Positions 23,123 through 35,545 are shown, counted from the stretch's first letter. The stretch is DNA of 64,000 nucleotides from Siderastrea siderea (GCA_964030785.1 OZ034971.1:12865079-12929078); one strand, 5' to 3'. Numbers and translations: made by a program. The notes: a model not told the origin generated them from the sequence alone.

Positions 23123-26085
23123 GTAATGTCCCTAACGTAATGTCCCTAACAACCATCATGAAAAAGAGCGTAAAAATGAAATAAAAGCAGTTTAGGGGTC
23201 CTGAATAAGATAACTACAAAAGTTAGTGGGAAAAAAATTTGATCCCAGAGATTTTTTGCTTGTTTTTTGCCCAAGAGATGAATAAACTGGAAAAACCTAA
23301 AAAACTATGGTTAGTACTCCATGTAGGACTATGTGAATTGTCACAAAAATATCAGATGTCTATCAAGGAGAACTTAAAAAGGTTTACAACTTCTTGTTAT
23401 AATCTTAGAAGGGATCCAGTCAATTGAAGCAGAAATAAACCAAAATGTATGTACAAGATACTTTTTAGCATGTTATATTTTGATAGTCAAATTCACAACT
23501 ACTAGGCAAGCAACATATGACAAACATATGAGCAACATATGAAAAACATGTAAAAAAGATATGACAAAAACATATGAAATAGGTACAGTTTGAAAATTCA
23601 AAAATTTTCCAAAAAATTGCAATTTTCTGGGAAACATATGATAAACATATAACACATATGACAGAACGTATAAGACATATGACATAGAAGACATATTCTC
23701 CAAAACATATGACTTAATATGTGACTCATATGTCAAAAGATTTGATAAAAGTATAAACATATGGCAAACATATAAAACATATGACATTGATCTTCAATGA
23801 CAAGGTCTGCGGTCGAATACCGACATTTGATTTCTAATATACAAGAAGTTCAAAATATTGCCGTTTATGGTGACAAAATGTTGGGAAAGATGGAACTTTT
23901 CCGGGGTATAGTTGTTTTTCTACTATGGATTCATTCAGGTTTGAGGAAATTGTGAGTGGAAATGGCGCATTTCAAGAAATATAGCTCATTTAGTGAAAAG
24001 AGGTATGCTTTTGTGCGGGTGAAATGGTAGATCAGTGTGCAACCTTTGCATAATATTATAATACTAATTGGGAGCAAAAATTAGAAAGACGCTTATTCTC
24101 GCTTGGAGAGCGAATTTTTGCCCTAGATAGCAAGTACGTAAGATATAAACAAAGAAACACTGTTTATTTCATAAAATTTTACTAATTTTCAGTCATAACT
24201 CAAGCTTTGGCTACCTGTGATGTCAGCATATTTCCACAACAGCATAACCTATGATATTAACATGCATTTAGCACCTGACATTATAAATTACACTGCATGA
24301 ATATTGGGTGGAAACCAGTGAAAAAACCTACCAAAAACCTTCACAAAAGCATGTAACAGAAAATTATCCTGTGAAAAACCTGTGAATTTTGCAGGGCATA
24401 AAAATTAGTTTAAAAACATTCTAAATTTATTGGGAGCTTTCAGGGAAAAATGCTGTAAAAGAATTGACCGGTGAAAAAAGAAAATATGAATTGACTGACA
24501 GCAAACCTTTAAAAAAAGTGCGAAAAAGCCTGTGTTAATCATGTAATAATGTAGTTTTCAATATTGCTAGGTTCTTGTAGCCGTCGATTTAAAGCTCCAT
24601 GTACAGAATCAGAATCATTTTAAATTAATATTTATTGAGACCTGATGAAAATCAGCCTTCAGGTTATCTGTGCATCTAAAACTGCACTACAACTTTTAAG
24701 ACATACAATAAAATTGCAAAAATATAATCTCTTTTTCAGAAATACTTTCAAAGCTTGGTTGGTTTGAGTTCCTTATCACTGGACCGACTCTAGCAAAGAT
24801 AAGCTTAAATATATTCAGGATATATCATACTGATATGAATGACTTCACAAAACAGAAATATAAATGAAAGAAAATCTCATGTCTTTCAAAAAGTTTTTAA
24901 TATGTTTCTTTCAGTTGCACATACTTGCATCTTTGTCGCAATCCTTCACACACTCATTGGACATGGTGTTCATGCTTCAACATCCACCCCCCAAGGCAAA
25001 CCCCCAGGCATTTGAACTTTTGAAGATTGGCTTGTTCAAATTCCCTCCCTTCGGGGCAAAAAGGCTGATCAAATGCCCCACCAATTAGTGGAGGTATATT
25101 AACTGAACATTACCGGAGCTATTTACATACATGTACATGTAGATTCACAGTGAGCCATTTGAAGGTCAAAAATTAAAAAAAAACTCGAAGTACATGCATT
25201 TTCGACGGTGAACCTGGTTTGGGAGTTGAGTGAAAGTGCTCATCATAAAATAGCCTACAGCCATTACGTGACTAGGGCGCAATCTTTTGCGCCGTAAGTA
25301 GATTTATAATGCACCTTTTTAGAACGTTATGGGCCCTATGCGCATGGCGCATGGCCTTTCATATGTTTTGTAAACATGTGAATTTTACCAACATATAACT
25401 CATATGTTTTGAAAACAAAAAAAATCTCAAACATATGAAAATGGCCGTTTCATATGTTTGACTGTAAACATGTGACTTTTTCCAACATATTACTTATTTG
25501 TTTTGAAAACGAACAATTCTCAAACATGTGAAAATGGCCGTTTCATATGTTTGCAAACATATGAATTTTGCCAACATAAGATTCATATGTTTTGAAAAGA
25601 AAAAATCTCAAACATATGAAAATGGCCATTTCATATGTTTGCAAACATGTGAAATAATTAATGTACCAATGTATGATTCATATGTTTGGTATAAAAATAG
25701 ATGTTTCATATGTTTGCAAACCTGGAAACAGACCAACCTGTGATTCACTTGCTTTGGAAATGAAAAATTGCAAACATATGAAATTCTACCAACATATAAG
25801 TCAAACACGTGAACAACTGGCCATTTTCATATGTCTGAGTAGATGCTTGTAATTCATTTGTTTGCTAGTGTTTTTCATATGTTTACAAACATATGAAATG
25901 GCCATTTTCATATGTCTGAAATTAGGCCTAAACCTGTGACAAACGTATGGAAAGCATACAGATAACATATTAAAACTTCTATGTTTGTTATATGTTTCCA
26001 ATATGTTTTTCACGTTTTTCATAATTTATGTCAAAATCCCAGTAGCGCAGGTAATGTCCGTAACGTTTTGTGTAATGTCCGTAAA
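23123..26085. repeat. region bounded by GTAATGTCC motifs with two CATATG-rich arrays
   Basis: GTAATGTCCCTAAC is tandemly duplicated at 23123-23150. Related GTAATGTCCGTAA motifs stand at 26051-26085. Inside are two arrays rich in the palindrome CATATG: about 23513-23790 (ACATATGAC-type) and about 25355-26010 (TTTCATATGTTTGCAAACATATG). The second has an 88-94-bp period, with units near 25366, 25461, 25554 and beyond. The 1.5 kb between them (23800-25340) shows no coding signal. Short open frames through the arrays come from repeat composition. Confidence 0.6.
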
Positions 26086-26537
26086 ACATCAATTTCACAA
26101 ATTGCGCAAAACAGAATGAACTTGGTGAAAATTAACTTCATTGTTAAGAGACTTTGACTAACTGCCAATCATCATAAAATACCTGTCCCCTGAAAAAGTC
26201 TCACTAATCACAGGAATTTATCTTTAAAAGTCAGAATTCAAATTGGTGGTTGTTTTAGTTTTAATGCCCGTAAGAGACCTTTCAATCACAATTACAGGTA
26301 GCTAAGAACAAAAACTTGAAATTTGTTTTTACCAAATAAGAGAGAAGTCTCTAAAGTACATTGTGGTTAACAGCAAATAACAAAACTGTGCATGACCTGT
26401 GCACAGCAGAAGTCTTAAGTTGAAAAATGTTGTCTGAATGTAATGTCCATAATGGTGGAATGGCCCCTCTATGATTCAATCGATGTTATCATGATTTTGT
26501 GGAACAAATGTTTTTTCAGGCATTTAGAATACATGTA
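26086..26537. other. ZIP intron D-E, unassigned
   Basis: About 450 bp. Two further degenerate GTAATGTCC/TAATGCCCGTAA motifs (near 26260 and 26440) suggest it belongs to the preceding repeat family. Confidence 0.4.
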
Positions 26538-28613
26538 CAGTGGAATTCCGATTTTTCGAACCTCCAAGGGAAATGGAAATTGGTTCGAAAAATCGGGAGT
26601 TCGAAAAATCAAAGGTGGCATCAAATCAGACCTGTTTTACCGTGGAATGGTTTTATAAGATCCAAGAAGGCAGACAACAACGGTATAATCACTCTTGTTA
26701 ATGTGTGAACCATCTTTATTTACCAACAAACCGTGAATTTAAAGCAAAACGAAAGTTTAAGAGCAAATGTCGCTAAGGTTTGAGCAAAATTGGAAATGGT
26801 CAAAATAAACTTCCCTTCATTTTTTGTGTGAAGTTTGTCCTTCGGGTGGAAGTAATCATGATGGTATTTTTTTCATTTCTCGTGATAAACCGAACTTGGT
26901 ATCAGGGGGGGAAGTTCATGCCCAAAAATGCATTTTTTTTGGATGTTTTAATCCCCGAAAAATGGACTTTTTGTTAGCTAATATTATCAAAGCACAAGAG
27001 ACTGGTTGAAATTCTTTTCACATCCTAGCAACCTATCATCCGTCGACTTTACAAAAATGTTATTAGATTTTTTCTTTGTTCCCGGGGGGACCCTGGCCCT
27101 GCATTCTTTGTAAGGGGGTGAACTCTACTTTTGAAAAACTGAAAATGAGACATCTTTGACTAAAACAAAATCTAACTGGTATTCACATTTTGATCAAATT
27201 CGAAGTTGTAAATAAATATTTGATTCTTTCTTAATCTTTTGATGCTTAAAAGTCTGCGGGCACTCACGTAGTTTTTGCAGAGCATGTGATTTAAAACAGG
27301 CACCTTAGGCAAAAAGACAATTTTCTACTATTTTAAGTGGCCTCTTGTTAGAACTTAATGAATGCTACAGCAGTTATACGTATACCATCATGCTGTTTCT
27401 TTATCATCTATAGATTGCTATTGTTTCCCTTTTGTAGGATAATATTGCGCAAATTGAGAAATACAAATGTATTACTTTTTCAACATCACACTCACGTTGG
27501 GGACTGTTAATTTCAAATGTGTCGTAAAATCGGATGTACTTCAAACCGTAGCATTGAACGTACCGCGGTACGCTGCTACTCTTGCCTCATACATACTTAT
27601 CACCCAAGCATGCAGTGATTTCTATAACCTTTCGTCACTCAGTTACCATGGTAATATAACTTATGATAAAAGTGTTCCCTATAAATTGAATGAAACTTCT
27701 GAGACAACGCAGGGAAGGTAACACTAACACCTTGCCAACGTATACTAACCATTGGATAACGTGTGCCCATTGAAACTATTACGCTACAAACATGATCAGT
27801 GTACGGAGATGTACTGAGGTATAGAAGAGGAAACTGGTCATTGTAAAAATCAAAACTATTACGTTACAAACACGCCCAATGAAGAAAAATTACACTAGCC
27901 GTGAAATCTTGTGCCTTTCGTAACTTTAACAGGTGAAAATGAATAATAAATACAAGTAAAATTAATCGCCGGATTCTGCTCTCTTGTTCGCACGTTACGG
28001 TACGATACTAGTGAGAAAAAACTATGAGACAAAAGAAGGATGTAATGCTCGCCTACTTTGCTATGATGCTAGTGGAGAAACATAGGACATGTTGTTCAAT
28101 ATTTGTCGACGTAGTCGCTCTGTACCGTGCGGGGTTACGGGGCTACCACGGTACGCTGCTATTACTTGTCGCTCTTACTGTGTGGGGGTACGGCGCTACC
28201 ACGCTACGCTGCTATTATTTCCTACGTCACTGCATAAATCGATCGTTCCTTGTGAGGGGTACGGGGCTACGACGGTTACGCTGTTCCTTCATTACTTAAT
28301 TGGTTGTAAATACTTTGTCATAAATTCCTAAAGTGGTTTTTAGCGATGTTCTGGATGACATCGCAATACTAAAAGCTACTATACCCGTACGAAAGAGATT
28401 ACGTTCGCGCAGTGCTGCTTTGGCGGCTAAAAATGACTGCAGTGAGCACAACGGAAAGGTTGCACGAACGCTGTTTTCATTGCACTGCAGCAGTGACAAA
28501 AAGTGACTGCATGAGTGCTGCAGAAGCGACGTTGGGAGCTGCTGGAACGCTGCAAGAGAGCTACTGCAAAATAGCAGCATGAAGCTTTATGGTAGATTAG
28601 CAGCGCATCACTA

Positions 28614-28836
28614 TAACGTACAGAGAAACGTTGACAAGATAAGACAAATACTGTACAAACGAACTAACGTACGGCGAAACGTTGAGAAGATAAGACAAAT
28701 ACTGTACAAACGAGCTAACGTACGGAGAAACGACGAGAAGATAAGAGAAATACTGTACAAACGAACTAACGTACGGAGAACGTTGAGAAGATAAGACATA
28801 ATTATACTGTACAAACGAGCTAACGTATGGAGAAAC
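28614..28836. repeat. 51-bp tandem array, left arm (about 4 units)
   Basis: Units contain CGTTGAGAAGATAAGACAAA and TACTGTACAAACGAACTAACG. Because 51 is divisible by three, both strands stay open through it (repeating peptide NVRRNVEKIRQILYKRT on the + strand). It is the inverse of the larger array at 29764-30250. Confidence 0.85.
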
Positions 28837-29399
28837 TTATGTGATGTGGGCGTTTTTGCTGTTCACACCCTTACTGGGACGGGATTTGTACTGTAAAGCA
28901 TAGGTATAAAACTAGTCTTGTTAAACTCCCTGATGAACTCAGTGTGATCAGACGAAACCGTTCGGAGATATGTTGCTGCGTGCTGCTCATTAGTTGTTCT
29001 TTAAAACAAAATTAAAAAACTGGTCCGTTTGTCGTTAACAAGTACGTCCATTTTGTCATAATAGTCTGTGTTAATTTGTCCATGACAACAGTCAATCGCT
29101 CTTTGTAAGCGGGGAGTATGACAATGTTTTCGTCGGTTTTCAGTCGTTTCAGTGCTCAGTTGTCGTTCAGCTTTAGTCAAGTTGCTGTCAGGTAGAGAGG
29201 CTGATTGTATAGCAGAAGCTACCCTACTTCTGATGTTATCCTTGGTCGATTCTGATAGTTACTCTAATCACAAATCCAGTATTTAGGGTACAGCGTCAAA
29301 TGTTGTTCTGCCTTTGACATAAGCATACTGGTCACCATCTATAATCTTTGGTGACTTTTTTTTCTAAACGCAAGGCAAGGTCTTTCGAGGCAATCTTCA

Positions 29400-29690
29400 G
29401 TATAGAGAAGCCGACTCCAAACGCTACCGTTATCCCATCATTTAACGGCCTCGTTTCGTTCGAAATAGAGAAGAACTCCAAACGTGGCCGTTATCCCATG
29501 ACTTAACGGCCTCGTTTCACTCGGCATAGAGAGAAACTCCAGACGCGGCCGTTATCCCATGAAGTCATGGGATAACGGCCGCGTTTGGCTCGGTAAACAT
29601 CACTTCATAGTGAGCGAAACAAGGCCGTTAAGTAACGGGATAACGGCTGCGTTTGGCTTGGTATAGATAATGATGTTGAAATACGGACGA
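29400..29690. repeat. GGCCGTTATCCCATG repeats at the centre of the inverted arms
   Basis: Three imperfect copies of a block containing GAAACTCCA.ACG.GGCCGTTATCCCATG (near 29400-29560) meet an inverse copy, CATGGGATAACGGCCGCGTTTGG (29565-29590), forming a hairpin around 29558-29575. This is the loop region of the giant inverted repeat. Confidence 0.7.
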
Positions 29691-29763
29691 AGATAACGGC
29701 CTCAAAATCGTTCGTATATCTGGCAGACCAACATTGCGGCCTCTTTCATGATTATCAAAACAC

Positions 29764-30250
29764 GCGTTCGTTTGTACAATATCTGTCTTATCTTCTCAGC
29801 GTTTCTCCGGACGTTAGTTAGTTTGTACAGTATTTGTCTTATCTTCTCAACGTTTCTCTGTACGTTAGTTCGTTTGTACAGTATTTGTCTTATCTTCTCA
29901 ACGTTAGTTCGTTTGTACGGTATTTGCCTTATCTTCTCAACGTTTCTCCGTACGGTAGTTCGTTTGTACAGTATTTGTCTTATCTTTTCGGCGTTTCTCC
30001 GGACGTTAGCTCGTTTGTACAGTATTTGTCTCATCTTCTCAACGTTTCTCCATACGTTAGCTCCTTTGTACAGTATTTGTCTTATCTTCTCAACGTTAGT
30101 TCGTTTGTACAGTATTTGTCTTATCTTCTCGACGTTTCTCCGTACGTTAGTTCGTTTGTGTAGTATTTGTCTTATCTTCTCAACGTTTCTTCGTACGTTA
30201 GTTCGTTTGTACAGTGTTTGTCTTATCTTCTCAACGTTTCTCTGTACGTT
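29764..30250. repeat. 51-bp tandem array, right arm (about 10 units)
   Basis: Inverse orientation to the left array. At least two units are shortened by 15 bp and so keep the reading frame. An open frame of 194 codons on the minus strand (29702-30286) and 168 codons on the + strand span it; the minus frame reads as repeated NVRRNVEKIRQILYKRT. I treat both as products of a triplet-length repeat rather than genes, but the frame-preserving unit lengths are notable. Confidence 0.85.
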
Positions 30251-31322
30251 ATAGCGATGCGCTGCTAATCTACCATAAAGCTTCATGTTGCTATTTTGCA
30301 GTAGCTCTCTTGCAGCGTTCCAGCAGCTCCCAATGTCGCTTCTGCAGCACTCGTGCAGTCATTTTTTGTCACTGCTGCAGCGCAATGAAAACAGCGTTCG
30401 TGCAACCTTTCCGTTGTGCTCACTGCAGTCACTGATAGCCGCTAAAACAGCACTGCTTGAACGTAATCTGTTTCGTGGGGGTATAGTAGCTTTAAGACCA
30501 CTTTAAGAATTTACGACAAAGTATTTATAATCAATTAAGTAATGAAGGAACAGAGTACCGTCGTAACCCCGTACCCCCACAAGGAACGATCGACTTATGC
30601 AGTGATGTAGGAAATAATAGCAGCGTAGCGTGGTAGCGCCGTGCCTCCACACAGTAAGAGCGACAAGTAATAGCAGCGTACCGTGGTAGCCCCGTAACCC
30701 CGCACGGTACAGAGCGACTACATCGACAAATATTGAACAACATGTCCTATGTTTCTCCACTAGCATCATAGCAAAGTAGGCGAGCATTACATCCTTCTTT
30801 TTCTCATAGTTTTTTCTCATTAGCATCGTACCGTGTCGTGCGAGCAAGAGAGCAGAATCCGGCGATTAATTTTACTTGTATTTATTATTTATTTTCACCC
30901 GTTAAAGCTACGAAAGGCACAAGAATTCACGGCTAGTTTAATTTTTCTTCATTGAACGTGTTTGTAACGTAATAGTTTTGATTTTTACAATGACCAGTTT
31001 CCTCTTCTATACCTCAGTACATCTCCGTACACTGATCATGTTTGTAGCGTAATAGTTTCAATGTGCACACGTTATCAAATGGTTAGTATACGTTGGCAAG
31101 GTGTTAGTGTTACCTTCCCTGCGTTGTCTCAGAAGTTTCATTCAATTTATAGGGAACACTTTTATTATAAGTTATATTACCATGGTAACTGAGTGACGAA
31201 AAGTTATAGAAATCACTGCATGCTTGGGCGATAAGTGTGTATGAGGCAAGAGTAGCAGCGTACCGCGGTACGTTCAATGCTACGGTTTGAACTGCATCCG
31301 ATTTTGCGACTGGTATAGTTAA

Positions 31323-34094
31323 TTTATGCAAAAACAGTACTCAGTTAACCGGTTGAAAAAACTGTAAATATAAACTGGATAGTCAAGTAAACTAAATAAA
31401 TAAGCTTTATAAGAAACAATTGTTGTCTGACATACCATACCAACTAATCAGTTCAAGAGCGGCCTTAGAGCCAACCTCAAGTTGCGCCGAATTCAGAGAT
31501 CCTTCAAGGTTCCATTTCGGTCACGACGATTGTTATCGCTAGATCAAGAGTTCAGTTCTCATCCTTGCAGCAGCCGCAAATGGTTTCGTTTACAAGGATC
31601 TTCTATCCAGTTTGCTGCAACCGCCAACAGATCAACCAAAACACTACAAACAGCTCCCAGAGAAGCAAACATCACTCGATACTCGACCAATCCTGCTCTT
31701 GCCGCCATGTTGGATTTCGTGACATGAGTACTTCGAGTCTTTCCGGTATCCATTTTTGTCACGCTGCTCAGAAATACTGTTTAAAGTCAACTGGCCTGTT
31801 CTTTCGAATTTTAAGCAAGTTCAAAGTATTTAACTATCACATTATTTCATAACATTCTTCTTACTCGTACACGAGAATTGAAAGATTGAATGTTTACGAT
31901 TGTTTGGTGTACTGCTGACCGGAACTTTATCTAGATCTTTGGCTCTTTAACTTTGAACTAGGGCCTGGGGGGAGGCGGGGGGGGGGGACTCCCTATAGTG
32001 GGCTACACGGGGAGTCCCGGCCGGAAAGTGGTGCCTTTTTAAGCTCGCAGTATACTAAAGGGTAGGGAAAATTGCCATTTTAGTGTATGAAAGGTTCACA
32101 AAATCGGCTGCAAAGTGGAAGAAATGGTGGCTAAAAGGGTGCCAAATTTTGGCAGAAATGATGAAGCTTGCACCCTTTGAGCAACTGATCAGAATGACTG
32201 AAAGTCCGAGAAAAACGTGGCAATTGTAGGAAATTATATAGTTTTGGCTTATCCTTGAGGTATACGAAAGGATAAGGTATATGAAAGGGGTACCATTTTG
32301 GTAAAAATGAGTATATTAAAGGGTGAGTGTTTGAACCCCCGTGCTGAGCCTCCCCAAATAAAACTTTATTGAGTTCCCCTATCCCCCGGGACTAAGAACC
32401 CGTAGGGATTGTCTCAAGGAATGTAAATTAGTATACATATCTCCGACTTCCCCAAAATGTTAAGATGGTAATGTTTTTAATAACACTGCTTGTATGCAAC
32501 ACAAGGTTCTTCTGCCACTTTGAAAACTTGTAACAAAATTCCTATCCTAATCTCCTTTTTAAGTGGAGTTATCTATTTATGTTGGCTATCGTACGTATAC
32601 AAGCAAGCCTGGTAAGCGGACCACTTGGGAAGCATGCTTACTCTCGCTTATGATTTAAAATTGTGCTTTGATCAAGTAAGAATAAGGTAAGAAGACCGTA
32701 GAGAACTCAGCTGCCATCATCGAGGTAGCTCTCCAACAAGTGGGGATTTTGTGCCCTTCTCAAAACAAAGGAAAAATCACGAAGAAGCCGATCCTGAAGA
32801 TGAGAATGAATACTAACATGGAGAGGACAGTGACCACCACAATAGGTACAACTTCAGAAGAGGAATCCCACTGAGGTCGCATCATTGTTTTCGTGCCCAG
32901 TGGACATATGTGTGTGAAAACGTACTTCCGATCTTCCTTACTGAGGCAACAGCACTGAACATATTGAAACCGGAGATCACAAGATCCAACCAGATGGGAA
33001 ATCATTGTCTGATAAAGCGAAACAGTGCCGGCTACGCATGCAGGCTGCAGGAACTGGTCTTAAAGCAAACCCATCCTTAAAAAACCCCAATGAAACCCAA
33101 CCAGGCCAACATACGTTGGCACAGGGATGGGCTCTTAAGTATAATAAGTCAAGATCATCCTCTAACGAAAAGCCGAAAGATTTTCTAAATAGAATATTAC
33201 GAAGAGGGGGAGAAGACAGACATGAAAGCAAACCCAGAAAATGTTGCAAAGGCGATGACGGGAACTCTACAAAATGAAGACAATGAGCGCGTGTTTCAAC
33301 TATCTGATTTTTTAACTCCCCAGCAAGTGGCCTCCTATTTTAGCAGAATGCCCAACTTGCAAAAAAACAATGTCTCCATTTAATGACGAATGAAGAGAGT
33401 TGGGAGAGATTGCATCGGACTTAAGACTTGGATGAAGAATGACTTTGTAGAAGCCGCTGTTGAGCACGCCTCCAGCTGCTGCGATGAGCAATAAGATTCC
33501 GGTCAGCCGTACACCAAACAATCTTAAACATTCAATCTTTCAATTCTCGTGTACGAGTAAGAAGAATGTTATGAAATAATGTGATAGTTAAATACTTTGA
33601 ACTTGCTTAAAATTCGAAAGAACAAGCCAGTTGACTTTAAACAGTATTTCTGAGCAGCGTGACAAAAATGGATACCGGAAAGACTCGAAGTACTCATGTC
33701 ACGAAATCCAACAGGGCGGCGGATTGGTTGAGTATCGAGTGATGTTTGCTTCTCTGGGAGCTGTTTGTAGTGTTTTGGTTGATCTGTTGGCGGTTGCAGC
33801 AAACTGGATAGAAGATCCTTGTAAACGAAACCATTTGCGGCTGCTGCAAGGATGAGAACTGAACTCTTGATCTGGCGATAATAATCGTCGTGACCGAAAT
33901 GGAACCTTGAAGGATCTCTGAATTCGGCGCAACTTGAGGTTGGCTCTAAGGCCGCTCTTGAACTGATTACTTTACAAAATGGTATGTCAGACAACAGTTG
34001 TTTCTTATAAAGCTTATTTATTTAGTTTAGTTGACTATCCAGTTTATATTTACAGTTTTCTCAACCGGTTAACTGAGTACTGTTTTTGCATAAA
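31323..34094. mobile_element. young TTAA-flanked element with about 590-bp inverted repeats, nested
   Basis: TTAA at 31319-31322 and 34095-34098 flank inverse ends that begin TTTATGCAAAAACAGTACTC and match almost perfectly for about 590 bp (31323-31915 against 33508-34094). The uninterrupted sister arm at 27507-27510 has a single TTAA at the equivalent point (GGGGACTGTTAATTTC), so it serves as an empty site. The interior (31916-33507) contains a G/C-rich repeat (31960-32020), other non-coding DNA and a decayed gene fragment at 33005-33355. No transposase is visible. Confidence 0.85.
33005..33355 (+). pseudogene. decayed fragment of an unnamed cnidarian protein family
   Basis: The first 90 codons include HTLAQGWALKYNKSRSSS and KPKDFLNRIL. 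A second frame, open from about 33223, encodes ENVAKAMTGTLQNED and FLTPQQVASYFSRM. The order 'GWALK ... LTPQQVxSFFSR' recurs at the C terminus of many uncharacterised invertebrate, often transposon-associated, proteins that I know only as hypothetical. The split frames imply a frameshift near 33210 and the fragment lacks any N-terminal domain. It lies inside the nested TTAA element, so it may be captured cargo or the relic of that element's own gene. Confidence 0.4.
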
Positions 34095-35545
34095 TTAACA
34101 GTCCCCAACGTGAGTGTGATGTAGAAAAAGTAATATTTCTCAATTCGCGTAATATTATTCTACAAAAGGGAAATAATAGCAATCTATAGATGATAAAGAA
34201 ACAGCATGATGGTATATAACTGCTGTAGCATTCATTAAGTTCTAACAAGTGGCCACTTAAAATAGTAGAAAATTGTCATTTTGCCCAAGGTGCCTGTTTT
34301 AAATCACATGCTCTGCAAAAACTACTTGAGTGCCCGCCGACTTTTAAGCATCAAAAGATTAAGAAAGGATCAAATATTTATTTACAACTTCGAATTTGAT
34401 CAAAATGTGAATACCAGTTAGATTTTGTTTTAGTCAAAGATGTCTCATTTTCAGTTTTTCAAAAGTAGAGTTCCCTCCTTACAAAGAATGGAGGGCCAGG
34501 AGTCCCCCCGGGAACAAAGAAAAAATCTAATAACATTTTTGTAAAGTCGAAGGATGATAGGTTGCTAGGATGTGAAAAGAATTTCAACCAGTCTCTTGTG
34601 GTTTGATAGTATTAGCTAACAAAAAGTCCATTTTTCGGGGATTAAAACATCCAAAAAAATGCATTTTTGGGCATGAACTCCCCCCCCTGATACCAAGTTC
34701 GGTTTATCACGAGAAATGAAAAAAATACCATCATGATGACTTCCACGCGAAGGACTAACTTCACACAAAAAATGAAGGGAAGTTTATTTTGACCATTTCC
34801 AATTTTGCTCAAACCTTAGCGACATTTGCTCTTAAGAATTTAAGCCAATTTCAGCAGAACAAAAACCAGTACTGTACTTATACATCTATATACATGTGTC
34901 TGTAATTTTGCGCGGACTCTTGACTGCATTTCCTTCCCCTTACCGTATCAGAAAAAAAGGACCCTATACTCCACGGTTTAAAGGAACAGCAACATTTATT
35001 AATGTGCTACGGCAAGAGCTTGAAAAATGCAACTAAACGAAGGAACTTTGATCGTGTACAGTGTAATTCAAGACCCTCGATTGTGTAACAATGGCGTTGT
35101 AGTTTCTTCAAAATGACTTCAATGACAGATTTGTCACTTGCTATGTAATAAAAACTGCATGAAAACACGTTCTCCGGAACTTGTTAATTGCATTCAGGTG
35201 TGTATGTGGCTAAAACCGGTTTTTGTTGGTTCCTGAGTTTTCAAAGTTCGAGAAATCGAATGTAAATGTTTGAAAGGAAGAAAAAATTAGTTCGAAATAT
35301 CGGGAGTTTCGAAAAGTCGAGCATTCGAAAAATCGGGCGTAAAATTACAGTGATTGACTGAAGCAAATCCAAGGGAAACAACTTTTGGTTCGAAAAATCG
35401 GGAGTTTCGAATAATCGAGTATTTGAAAAATTGGGATTCCACTGTATGTTTAGCCACAAGTATTCACAAAAAAATAACAGCAACAAGAAAGAAAAACAAC
35501 TGACAAAGATACCTGTACACGTTGACATCAGATGAAACATATTAA

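Larger units (their letters stand above)
26761..34831. mobile_element. TTAA-flanked element with giant inverted arms (about 5.3 kb, expanded to 8.1 kb by a nested insertion)
   Basis: TTAA at 26757-26760 is followed by GAGCAAATGTCGCTAAGG. The inverse CCTTAGCGACATTTGCTC ends at 34831 before TTAA at 34832-34835. The arms are nearly identical inverse copies: about 26761-28840 against about 29764-31318 plus 34099-34831. They include low-divergence blocks such as 28030-28290 against 30560-30830. The inner ends carry 51-bp tandem arrays, and an 850-bp spacer (28837-29690) holds GGCCGTTATCCCATG repeats. The right arm is split by a 2.8-kb TTAA element. No transposase gene is recognisable. Confidence 0.75.
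26538..35444. mobile_element. pogo-like (TA-flanked) element interrupted by nested insertions
   Basis: TA (26536-26537) then CAGTGGAATTCCGATTTTTC opens the element. AAAAATTGGGATTCCACTG ending at 35444 and followed by TA closes it. Both ends contain further copies of GTTCGAAAAATCGGGAG. TA target and CAGT termini fit the pogo/Tigger branch of Tc1/mariner. Only about 220 bp (left) and 610 bp (right) belong to this element; the rest is a TTAA-flanked insertion. No transposase was found. A third end of the family stands at 41304. Confidence 0.65.

Noticed and set aside
25355..26010. CRISPR-like array because of regularly spaced palindromes
   Set aside because: Spacers are themselves repeats of one unit with a 90-bp period, the genome is animal, and no cas gene exists; it is a satellite-like array.
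28930..28965. CTGATGA ... GACGAAAC resembling a hammerhead core
   Set aside because: The stretch between the two boxes does not form a good helix II, and the downstream bases do not give the required helix III with U-H cleavage site. I could not draw a consistent fold, unlike at 52187 and 62022.
29748..30254. 168-codon + strand frame of repeated LVRLYSICLIFSTFL peptide
   Set aside because: Reverse reading of the 51-bp array; hydrophobicity is a by-product of the complementary strand.
32760..33005. 81-codon minus-strand frame ending in a hydrophobic stretch, membrane-protein-like
   Set aside because: It has a candidate membrane segment but no homology I can name, and it lies in the interior of a transposon directly opposite the start of the decayed family fragment. 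Not enough to call.
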